Source: Deltaproteobacteria bacterium
GTDB lineage: Bacteria > Desulfobacterota > Desulfobaccia > Desulfobaccales > 0-14-0-80-60-11
Direction of reading: 5' to 3'
DNA length: 38,506 bases
Assembly (NCBI GenBank): GCA_016874975.1
Contig: VGSQ01000019.1
Location: 1-38,506, forward strand
In this document: positions 8,932 through 15,193 of the stretch, in pieces
Layout of the letters: the number at the start of each line of letters is the position of its first letter
Position numbering within the stretch: the stretch's first letter is position 1
Program-made: the position numbers and the translations under genes
The notes under the pieces: generated by a model
The model's input: only the letters and a program-made list of their open reading frames with translations
The model's database searches: none
Told to the model about the DNA's origin: nothing

Positions 8932-9354
8932 CTATTCGGTCCGGGCCGGAGCGGTGAAGAATCCGGGCTTCTTCAGGTCATCAGCCGTGGGCAGGGTCTT
9001 GCCCTTGAACGCGTCGATGGAGCCTTCCGGCGTGGTGCGCACCGGGAACTTGAACCGCTTGATGGTCTTCTGGTTCCGGAACTTGATGGTCCAGGTGATG
9101 TCGTTGCTGGAACGCATGGGAATGGTGCTGGAGCCCAGGGGCATGATGTCCGCATAGTGCCGGACTTCCATGGCCTGCACCGGGCAGATCTTCACGCAGT
9201 TGTAGCATTCCCAGCACTGCTCCGGCTCCTGGTTGTAGGCCTTTTTCTTCTCGGGCTCCAAGACCATCAGGTCGTTGGGGCAGATGTACTGGCAAGCGGT
9301 CTTGTCCAGTGCTTTACAGCCGTCACATTTCTCGGTAATGACAAAACTCGGCAT
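8932..9354 (-). CDS. aprB: Adenylylsulfate reductase subunit beta
   Basis: A 140-residue iron-sulfur subunit that delivers electrons to the AprA flavin. Two [4Fe-4S] clusters are predicted from C10, C13, C21, C25 and C47, C50, C53, C57. The first motif has the 7-residue insertion between its second and third Cys that is typical of AprB. The tail (SIDAFKGKTLPTADDLKKPG) is the extended C-terminus that wraps around AprA in known structures. AGGAGG sits 8 bases before the ATG. It belongs to the sat-to-aprA gene string. Confidence 0.98.
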   Translation of the reverse strand: MPSFVITEKCDGCKALDKTACQYICPNDLMVLEPEKKKAYNQEPEQCWECYNCVKICPVQAMEVRHYADIMPLGSSTIPMRSSNDITWTIKFRNQKTIKRFKFPVRTTPEGSIDAFKGKTLPTADDLKKPGFFTAPARTE

Positions 9355-9404
9355 CTTTAAAACCTCCTGAACTTAGGGTTACTGGTGGTTTTGCCTCTGG
9401 TGCG

Positions 9405-9423
9405 GCAGGGCGCCAAACCCTGC
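9405..9423 (-). other. Small hairpin in the spacer ahead of aprB
   Basis: GCAGGG (9405-9410) and CCCTGC (9418-9423) form a 6-bp stem in the 134-base spacer between the small conserved gene and aprB. It has no T run, so it could be an attenuation or mRNA-processing site. I see no promoter in the spacer. Confidence 0.3.
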
Positions 9424-9488
9424 GGTCTAAAGTTGAGATTATCTTCCACCCACAGGGGCGGCTTCCTCCTCCATTTCCAACAAATGGT

Positions 9489-9824
9489 TCAGGCGATCTC
9501 CTGATTCCAGAAGGCGTCCCCCGCCTTCTCGAACAGGCTGCAAAATTCGGTCATGACCTCCATTTTCTTCCGTTTCACCACCAACTCGTAAATCTTGTCC
9601 TTGACGAACTTGGGCAACAGCTCGATGGACTTGGTGGTGGCCGCGTCAAACTTGGCCATGGGGAAGAGCTTCAGCACCTTGTCCCGCTCCTCCGCGATGC
9701 AGGGCACGGCCATGACCTTCATGCCCGCCAACTCTTCTTTCAACAGAGTTGCCAGTCCCGCGGCCTGCAGGTCTTTAAACCGTTCTTCGTTGATCCATAT
9801 ATTGATGGGGAAAGTTTCAGCCAT
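9489..9824 (-). CDS. Small conserved protein between sat and aprBA (possibly DUF6955)
   Basis: A 111-residue soluble protein without membrane segments or metal motifs, beginning MAETFPINIWINEERF. It has a central LKEELAGMKVMAVPC and a C-terminal helical half rich in Lys and Phe. The start at 9824 is supported by AGGAGG 7 bases upstream; the frame is open 20 codons further up into sat but lacks a ribosome site there. A small gene at this position is a recurrent feature of sat-apr loci in sulfate reducers, and I believe it corresponds to the DUF6955 family, from memory only. Context implies a role tied to Sat or Apr, such as assembly or APS channelling, but nothing in the sequence proves it. 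Confidence 0.8.
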   Translation of the reverse strand: MAETFPINIWINEERFKDLQAAGLATLLKEELAGMKVMAVPCIAEERDKVLKLFPMAKFDAATTKSIELLPKFVKDKIYELVVKRKKMEVMTEFCSLFEKAGDAFWNQEIA

Positions 9825-9870
9825 TTCCGTTCCTCCTCGTGATGATGGCAGCGGCAGCAACTCTGCCGGT

Positions 9871-11148
9871 TTACAGGGGTTCAATGCTGAAGGCCGGCTT
9901 GGCCTTGGCCAGGTACTCAGCGCCCACGAAGGGAGAGCCGAAGCCGTACTTCTTGGCGGAGTCCATCACAATGTCGAACACTTCCGGCCGGAAGATGAGC
10001 CGGGTGGGCTTCACCTCGTCGATCAAAATGGAGCGGATCTTGGTGCCGCTGAACTTCTGGTGCTCCTTCCAGTGGCCGCACAGCCCGATGCCGGTGATCT
10101 CACCGCAGTGGGGGCAGTAAAGCCATTCCAGGACGAAGATGGGGGTGATGCCCAGTTTCTCCCTGGGGATGCGCATCAGCAGGCGGTGGGCTTCATAAGA
10201 GTCGTAGTACGTGCCCACCCCGGCGTGGTCCCGGCCGAACATGTGGTGGGTGAGCCCCAGGTTGGTGCGGATAATGGAGTGGTGCACCGCCTCCTTGGGA
10301 CCAGCGTAGCGCATATCCCAGAAGGTCATGGTGGTCAGGTGGATGTCCGGCCGGAAGTAGCCGTGGGTTCTCAGACCATCCTGGGTAAGCACGATGGCCT
10401 CGTCGATGTAGTCGCCGGCCCGCTTTTCGCCGACGATGCAGTTCACCAGGATGCCGCTGATGGCCTTGCCCAGCTCTTCCATGGACTCCACCGGCAGCTC
10501 GCCGTGGGCCGCGATGTAGGCATGCTTCATGAGCCACTCGTGGCCGGTGTGGGGCACGTTCCGGGTCTGGTGGGCCACGATGCGCTGCCAGTTCAGATCC
10601 TTGAACTTCAGGCGGTGCTGGCGCGGAGTCAAAAAGTAAGGTTTGAAGGGGTCCCGGATGACAGGCTCGTTCACCAGGGTGATCTTGCCGCCCAGAAACT
10701 TGTCTTTATAGGCATAGGTGCGGGCGACCCCGGGGTGCTTTTCTTCCTTGGTGCCGTAGACGTCAAAGGCGATCTCTTCTTTGGGGTAGGAGAAAATCTC
10801 CTCCACCTCGAAGATGGCCAGAGGGTTGTTGTCATAGGTCAGGAGGATGCTGGTCCCTTCCTTGACGCCGTAGTCGGCGATCTCTTGGTCGGAGATGTCG
10901 TATACAATGGGAATGCTCCACAGGGTGCCGTCGGCCAGCTCCATCTTCTTGCAGACCGCGTCCACGTCGGCACGCTTCATGAAGCCTTCCAGCGGTGAAA
11001 AAAAGCCGTAGGAAATGCTGATGCATTCGGTAGCCATTTGCCGGCTGGCCGGCATCGTCTGCAGGCCGGCGATCTTTTTCTTGGCTTCCGCCTTATCAGT
11101 GATCACGCGCTCTACCAGTGGTTTCCCACCATGGCCTATCAATTCCAT
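9871..11148 (-). CDS. sat: Sulfate adenylyltransferase (ATP sulfurylase)
   Basis: A 425-residue enzyme that activates sulfate with ATP to give APS and pyrophosphate, the first committed step of dissimilatory sulfate reduction. The nucleotide-binding motif QTRNVPHTGHE is at 194-204 and GRDHAGVG at 305-312. CPHCG...GLCGH (C345, C348, C357, H359) is the zinc/metal site of the sulfate-reducer type of the enzyme. There is no APS-kinase domain, as expected for the dissimilatory form. GGGGAG lies 6 bases upstream of the ATG. It heads the sat - small protein - aprB - aprA string and has a promoter with palindromic operators about 150 bases upstream. Confidence 0.98.
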   Translation of the reverse strand: MELIGHGGKPLVERVITDKAEAKKKIAGLQTMPASRQMATECISISYGFFSPLEGFMKRADVDAVCKKMELADGTLWSIPIVYDISDQEIADYGVKEGTSILLTYDNNPLAIFEVEEIFSYPKEEIAFDVYGTKEEKHPGVARTYAYKDKFLGGKITLVNEPVIRDPFKPYFLTPRQHRLKFKDLNWQRIVAHQTRNVPHTGHEWLMKHAYIAAHGELPVESMEELGKAISGILVNCIVGEKRAGDYIDEAIVLTQDGLRTHGYFRPDIHLTTMTFWDMRYAGPKEAVHHSIIRTNLGLTHHMFGRDHAGVGTYYDSYEAHRLLMRIPREKLGITPIFVLEWLYCPHCGEITGIGLCGHWKEHQKFSGTKIRSILIDEVKPTRLIFRPEVFDIVMDSAKKYGFGSPFVGAEYLAKAKPAFSIEPL

Positions 11149-11271
11149 TTAGTGCTCCCCTTTCTTGAAATTATGACGTTTCCGCCAACCTTACTGCGTC
11201 GCCTCCAGAATCTGGCTTCCCGGAAATTCAGGTTTCTCTCCTCCTTGGCGCCCGGGGGACAAAAAAGAAAA

Positions 11272-11285
11272 GTGAAAATTTTCAC
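11272..11285. promoter_or_regulatory. Rex-like palindromic operator, site 1, in the sat leader
   Basis: GTGAAAATTTTCAC is a perfect 14-base palindrome with the GTGAA-N4-TTCAC core of Rex operators (consensus TTGTGAA-N4-TTCACAA). It lies about 16 bases downstream of the proposed sat -10 element, a typical position for a repressor. The outer TT/AA of the Rex consensus is not matched. Confidence 0.6.
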
Positions 11286-11301
11286 ATGTTATCGAATCAT
11301 A

Positions 11302-11330
11302 AAATTAGTCTAAAACGGAAAGCATGTCAA
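11302..11330 (-). promoter_or_regulatory. Predicted sigma-70 promoter of sat
   Basis: On the minus strand TTGACA (11325-11330) is followed after 17 bases by TAATTT (11302-11307). The -35 box is perfect; the -10 box is weak. The surrounding DNA is strikingly AT-rich against a GC-rich background. Transcription would start near 11295, giving a leader of about 147 bases before the sat ATG. I recognise no riboswitch in that leader. Confidence 0.6.
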
Positions 11331-11344
11331 TAGAAAATTTTCAC
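11331..11344. promoter_or_regulatory. Rex-like operator, site 2, abutting the sat -35 box
   Basis: TAGAAAATTTTCAC differs from site 1 only in its first two bases, so one half-site is intact. It starts one base upstream of the -35 hexamer. Its centre is 59 bases from the centre of site 1, so the two sites bracket the promoter. Confidence 0.5.
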
Positions 11345-11365
11345 ATAATTTTTCGCCGGGAGGAA

Positions 11366-12208
11366 TTAACGGACCGGGGGAACCTCCACCAGGAAGCTGG
11401 CGGTGCTCTCCTGCCGCCCCCTTAAAACCAGGGTGGGTCCGGTGCGGAGATTGAAATGGCGCTCCACTTCCCGCCGGGTGGCGTCGCTGATGACGATCCC
11501 GGCGTTCTCCTGCCGGGCCACTTCCAGGAGTCGGGAGGCCACGTTCACCACGTCGCCGATAATGGTGAAGTCCATGCGCTTGTCCGAGCCGATGTTGCCC
11601 AGGATGGCCTCCCCTGTGTTGACGCCGACGCGGATGGCGGTGATGGGGGTCCGGCTTTCCCGGCGCATGTCCTCCAGGCGGCGGTGCATGGCCACCGCGC
11701 AGGCCACCGCCTGGGTGGCCGCGGCCGGCATCTCCAGGGGGGCGCCGAAGTAAGCCATGAGGCCGTCTCCCATAAACTTGTCCAGGGTGCCCTGGTGTTG
11801 GAAAATCAGGTCCACCATTTCGGTGAAGAAGCGGTTGAGCATGGCCACCACGTCCGCGGGGTCCATCTTTTCGGACAGCGTGGTGAAGCCCTGAATGTCC
11901 GCGAAGAGCACGGTGAGATGGCGCCGCTGGCCCCCCAATTGCAGGAGTTGCGGGTTTTTCAGGAGCTCTTCGCACATGGCGGGGCTGACGTAGCGGGACA
12001 GGGTTTCCCGGAGAAGCTGCTTCTGCTCATAGAGGCGGAGCCGACTCCTCAGGGAAGCCTCGTGGCCGGCCTCCTCCTGGGCAATCTCCGTGAGCAGGCG
12101 GCGCAGTTCCGGGTCGTCCGCCTCTTCGGCCAACCTCAGGTAGCTTTTGCGCGCTTCCAGTTCGTGGGAGATGGCCAGCTCGATGGCCTGAATGAGATCC
12201 AGTTCCAT
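11366..12208 (-). CDS. Adenylate cyclase with N-terminal ferritin-like (rubrerythrin-type) domain
   Basis: A 280-residue soluble protein. Residues 1-61 form two helices with the rubrerythrin pattern: E16, E18 and Y23 in helix one, then E45, E46 and H49 (QEEAGHE) in helix two. This is half of a di-iron four-helix bundle. After a linker (YVSPAMCEELL), residues 95-275 are a class III cyclase domain: metal-binding D104 (FADIQGFT) and D148 (KFMGDG), base-selecting K144 and T215 (the Lys-Thr pair of class IIIb), and transition-state N222 and R226 (VNVASRL). It should therefore make cAMP from ATP. The start is the first Met of the ferritin-like domain (weak GGGGTAAG upstream); the frame stays open upstream but overlaps the divergent gene. 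It lies between the sat promoter and a His-rich gene. Iron or redox control of the cyclase is inferred. Confidence 0.88.
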   Translation of the reverse strand: MELDLIQAIELAISHELEARKSYLRLAEEADDPELRRLLTEIAQEEAGHEASLRSRLRLYEQKQLLRETLSRYVSPAMCEELLKNPQLLQLGGQRRHLTVLFADIQGFTTLSEKMDPADVVAMLNRFFTEMVDLIFQHQGTLDKFMGDGLMAYFGAPLEMPAAATQAVACAVAMHRRLEDMRRESRTPITAIRVGVNTGEAILGNIGSDKRMDFTIIGDVVNVASRLLEVARQENAGIVISDATRREVERHFNLRTGPTLVLRGRQESTASFLVEVPPVR

Positions 12209-12436
12209 ACCACTTACCCCAAGCCGGCGCGCCTGGTGGACACCCGCGGCGACGCCCGTCGGGCAAGCTTCCGCTTCCCGCATCCACATTGTACAAAATT
12301 TCCCGAGCAACGGGGGAAGATATTTGACCGGTCCCGGAAAAACTTTGGGAATCCGCCCGGCGGCGCGAAAATAGGGAGGCAAGGGGACGGCCCAGGTTTT
12401 CGGCCGGCCCGAACCGGAAACGCACAAGGAGATTTC
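12209..12436. other. Divergent intergenic region between cyclase and His-rich gene
   Basis: This 228-base spacer contains a TACAAT box on the minus strand and a TTGACC box on the plus strand, but neither has a well-placed partner hexamer. Promoters for both genes must lie here; I cannot fix them. No gene or palindromic operator is obvious. Confidence 0.35.
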
Positions 12437-12904
12437 ATGAGCACCCCCAAGCAGGTGGACATCGTCATCTACGACGCCCCGGCCGCCCGGAGTTCCGGCT
12501 GCGGCTGCGGCTGCGACCATCATCACGGCGAGCACAGCCATCATCACCATCATGGGCCTCAGCCTGGTCATGACCACGCGCAGGGACACTGCCACAGCCA
12601 CAGCCACGCCGATCAGCACCCGGGTTCGGTGAGCACGGAGATGCAGACCCGGGCCCTGTCTCTCACCCTGGAACGCGCCTTCCCGGGGAAGGTCCGGGTG
12701 GAATACATCAATGTCCTCCAGGACCCCCGGGGACCCAGTCTCCCGCAAACGGCCCTGATCTGCTCCCTGGCCTACCCGCCCCCCCTGGTCTATATCGACG
12801 GCCGGGGACGCTTTGCCGGGGCCATTCCCGTGGAGCGCATCCGGGACGAAGTGGCCGCGCTCCTGGGAGAACCGCCGGAAAAAAGACTGAAGCTCGTTCA
12901 ATGA
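12437..12904 (+). CDS. His/Cys-rich metal-binding protein with thioredoxin-like domain
   Basis: A 155-residue cytoplasmic protein. An N-terminal beta strand (VDIVIYDAPAA) leads into GCGCGCDHHH and a stretch (28-61) with 16 histidines; cysteines are C22, C24, C26 and C52. Residues 70-150 look like the rest of a thioredoxin-like fold: a helix (ALSLTLERAF), a strand (KVRVEYINV), then YPPPLVYIDGRGRFAGAI and a final helix. This resembles YuzD/DUF1462-type folds with the active-site loop replaced by a metal-binding insertion; that comparison is mine. Likely ligands are Ni, Zn, Co or Cu. The start at 12437 has AAGGAGA 6 bases upstream. It is divergent from the ferritin-like cyclase, suggesting shared metal-related regulation. 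Confidence 0.8.
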   Translation: MSTPKQVDIVIYDAPAARSSGCGCGCDHHHGEHSHHHHHGPQPGHDHAQGHCHSHSHADQHPGSVSTEMQTRALSLTLERAFPGKVRVEYINVLQDPRGPSLPQTALICSLAYPPPLVYIDGRGRFAGAIPVERIRDEVAALLGEPPEKRLKLVQ

Positions 12905-13185
12905 AGAGCCTCCGGGCGGTCCTCGGGGAAATCCGGGGGGCCGCCTTTCACCACCGTGGTTCTGCCTGAGCCTGCGGCTCACTCTCAGAACCCGAACCGA
13001 GGCTTCCGGAGGGAAGGGCCGGGGGAACGGAGGCTCCGGCGGCGCAAGGGTCCTTGACCCCCGGTCCCTTCCCTGGCAGCAAATTTTATCGTGACAAGGT
13101 TCCGTTGGGGTTGGGGGCCAAGGGAGGCGCCTCCGGGCCCCCTCCCCCACCCCGTTGTTCCATCAGAACATCTCGAGGTGACGCC

Positions 13186-13710
13186 ATGGCGCAGGGCAAG
13201 AACGGCGGTTGGAGTCCTTATCTGGCGGGCGGCTTGAGTGGGCTGGTCTCGGTGTTTTCCGTCTGGCTGGCGGGGAAATTTCTGGGGGCCTCCACCACCT
13301 TCGCCAAGACTGCGGGGATGCTCGAGGGCTTGGCGGCCCCGGAGCGGGTTTCCCGCCTGGAATATTTCCTGAAAAACACGCCCCAGGTCGACTGGCAGTG
13401 GATGTTCGTGGCGGGCATCCTGGTGGGGGCCTTGCTGGCGGCGCTCAGCGACCGCTCCTTTGCCTGGGAGCCTCTGCCCCCCATGTGGCGGAGCCGCTTC
13501 GGGGAGAGCCGCTGGCCCCGCTGGCTGGCCGCCTTCGTAGGCGGGACCGTCGCCATGTTCGGCGCCCGCCTGGCCGACGGCTGACCCAGCGGCCACGGGC
13601 TGAGCGGTTCGCTTCAGCTGGCGGTCAGCGGTTTAGTCGCGCTGGTGTGCTTTTTTGTGGGCGGCATGATCACCGCCCGCATCCTTTACGGCGGCGGGAG
13701 GAAGTCATGA
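13186..13710 (+). CDS. YeeE/YedE family thiosulfate-transporter half protein, predicted selenoprotein (UGA at 13582-13584)
   Basis: Read normally, this gene stops at a TGA after 132 residues. Decoding that TGA as Sec gives 174 residues, and the frame then runs GARLADG-U-PSGHGLSGSL and on to a stop at 13708-13710. That stop overlaps the next gene's ATG by four bases (ATGA). The residues after the TGA are the conserved YeeE/YedE core, GxC-xSGHGxSG, and the TGA replaces the invariant Cys (residue 133). A SECIS-like hairpin begins 13 bases downstream. The protein has about four membrane helices and would pair with the next gene to make a full transporter. The start at 13186 follows GAGGTG. The alternative is a nonsense mutation, but the preserved frame, motif and overlap argue against it. 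Confidence 0.85.
13598..13619 (+). promoter_or_regulatory. SECIS-like hairpin downstream of the UGA codon
   Basis: CTGAGCG (13600-13606) pairs with CGC-TCAG (13610-13617, one bulged U) around a GUU loop, extended by a G-C and a G-U pair. The apical GGU at 13606-13608 begins 22 bases after the UGA, within the distance bacterial SelB requires. It differs from E. coli fdhF in that the bulged U is on the 3' side. Confidence 0.55.
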
Positions 13711-14234
13711 AGACCCTGCTCTATGGTCTCATCACCGGCGTCCTCTTCGGCTTTTTGTTGCAGAAGGGCCGGGTGTTGCGCTACGACAAGCAATTGGGGG
13801 CGCTGCGGCTCCTGGACCTGACCATTGTCAAATTCATGCTCTCCAGCGTCGTGGTGGCCATGATCGGGGTCTATCTCCTGGTGGACCTGGGACTGGCCAA
13901 ACTCTCCGTCAAGTCCCTGCTCCTGGGAGCCAACATCCTGGGCGGCCTGCTCTTCGGCCTGGGCTGGGGCCTGCTGGGATACTGTCCGGGAACTTCGGTG
14001 GGAGCCCTGGCGGAAGGCCGCTGGGACGCCGTCTTCGGCATTCTGGGCATGCTGGTGGGCGCCGGGCTCTACGCCGAGGCCTTCCCGTATCTGAAAACCA
14101 CCGTCCTCACTTGGGGCAATTACGGCAAGCTCACCCTGCCCCAGCTGCTGGGGGTGAGCCCTTGGGTGGTGATCCCCCTCTTTGCCGCGGGGGCCGTCTT
14201 CCTGTTCCGGTGGCTGGAAAAGCGGGGGCTGTAA
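13707..14234 (+). CDS. YeeE/YedE family transporter, second half protein
   Basis: A 175-residue membrane protein with about four helices, beginning MKTLLYGLITGVLFGFLLQKG. It has the second family repeat, GWGLLGYCPGTSVGALAEG, with the conserved Cys retained. In single-chain YeeE/TsuA proteins the two repeats form an inverted pair and their cysteines relay thiosulfate through the membrane; here the halves are separate genes. GGGAGGA lies 4-10 bases before the ATG and the start overlaps the upstream selenoprotein stop. Likely substrate is thiosulfate or another sulfur (or selenium) species, fitting a sulfate-reducer context. Confidence 0.88.
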   Translation: MKTLLYGLITGVLFGFLLQKGRVLRYDKQLGALRLLDLTIVKFMLSSVVVAMIGVYLLVDLGLAKLSVKSLLLGANILGGLLFGLGWGLLGYCPGTSVGALAEGRWDAVFGILGMLVGAGLYAEAFPYLKTTVLTWGNYGKLTLPQLLGVSPWVVIPLFAAGAVFLFRWLEKRGL

Positions 14235-14474
14235 GACCGTGCGGTGACGGGCGCGTCTGGGCCCGGCAGGAACGCCGGCGTCGTCGGCCCGTCCCCGGAC
14301 TCGCGGGCGCAATCTTCGCAGGCTGCCCCCCTGCCGGACGGACTTGCGGTCCGGGGGCGAAAGGAGGCGGAACTTGCCGCCGCCCCGCAAAAAAAAACGG
14401 CCTGCCCAGGTGTGGCCCTATTTGAGGGCTCCCCGGCGGCCGCTGCGGCGGTGGGGTTGGGATGTTGACCGGGC

Positions 14475-14681
14475 TCAGGCCGCCGGGCGATAATAGGCGA
14501 TGCCGTCCCCCCACCAGGTGAGCTTGTAGTTTTCTCCCTTGAAGCGGAGCTTGGGTTGCACGTAGAGAATCACCCGCTCCACCAATCGTCCGTGGAAGGG
14601 GTGGGCCAGGACCGCGGTGACGATCCTGTCCGGTTCCATTGTCTCCACGGTTGCAGGATCGTTGCCGTATTCGTCTCTCAT
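14475..14681 (-). CDS. Small hypothetical protein
   Basis: A 68-residue protein beginning MRDEYGNDPATVETMEPDR with a C-terminal GENYKLTWWGDGIAYY. I do not recognise it. A plausible AGGAAG ribosome site lies 7 bases upstream of the ATG, and a promoter-like pair lies about 200 bases upstream (14886-14913). It has no membrane segment. It may be a real small gene confined to related genomes. Confidence 0.6.
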   Translation of the reverse strand: MRDEYGNDPATVETMEPDRIVTAVLAHPFHGRLVERVILYVQPKLRFKGENYKLTWWGDGIAYYRPAA

Positions 14682-14885
14682 GGTCAGCTTCCTTTCCTAT
14701 GCAGACCCGGCGGCCCGAGGGCGCGGGGCTTGTAATTGGGTGTCAGCAGAGGTCCGGCAAAATGGCGCTTGCCGTCGCCGGGCGCCACGGGAAGAATCTC
14801 AACCGCTTGCGCCTGCGGGATCCTTCGCTCCGTTCGGCATTGCCAGGGACGACGTCGGACCGATTTTCCTGACCTCGTGATTATA

Positions 14886-14913
14886 AAGATAACCCGGGAA
14901 TTTTGGCTGTCAA
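14886..14913 (-). promoter_or_regulatory. Promoter-like sequence for the small minus-strand gene
   Basis: On the minus strand TTGACA (14908-14913) is followed after 16 bases by TATCTT (14886-14891), with a TATAAT immediately further on. It faces the 68-residue gene. Confidence 0.4.
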
Positions 14914-15113
14914 TGGCGGGATTCGGCCCACCATCGTCTCCCCGGAAGGACGGGATCCGGCTATAATACCATCGCCCCACGGCCCTAACTTTTACCGCCG
15001 GGGGAGAGGGGGATAAGGAACTTTTCCTAAGCAGTCCCTCATGGGCCCTTGGCCCACCCGTAACACATGAAAATCCTTGGCGATCTTGCCGGCTTTGCGT
15101 GAATCTAGTTTCT

Positions 15114-15137
15114 CGCAAAGGCGCAAAGGGCGCAAAG
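15114..15137 (+). repeat. Three CGCAAAG direct repeats
   Basis: CGCAAAG occurs at 15114-15120, 15122-15128 and 15131-15137. Runs of this kind are common intergenic debris near recombined loci; here they lie just upstream of the truncated-looking liv remnant. Confidence 0.6.
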
Positions 15138-15193
15138 AGAAGCTGACTGACTTTTCAAAACAGGCCGCCATGCAAGTCGGCGTCACGGACATC

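Larger units (their letters stand above)
14682..15193. other. 512-base intergenic region with repeat remnants
   Basis: Spacer between the small minus-strand gene and the LivF-PaaK fusion. It contains the minus-strand promoter at 14886-14913, a stretch near 14818 (GGATCCTTCGCTCCGTTCGG) of a kind often seen as intergenic filler in bacterial genomes, and the CGCAAAG repeats at 15114-15137. It encodes no convincing protein or RNA gene. No liv genes precede the LivF domain here. Confidence 0.45.

Noticed and set aside
6940-9360. Very long open frame antisense to aprA and aprB
   Set aside because: It is the complement of well-conserved coding sequence; its composition is a low-complexity His/Gly/Val mixture produced by GC-rich antisense codons, and it has no ribosome site.
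11149-11295. Riboswitch in the sat leader
   Set aside because: The leader can form a short CCAG/CTGG hairpin, but I could not match it to any known aptamer consensus.
12209-13150. Upstream extension of the cyclase frame by more than 300 codons
   Set aside because: It runs through the divergent promoter region and across the opposing His-rich gene; the ferritin-like domain starts cleanly at the Met at 12206-12208.
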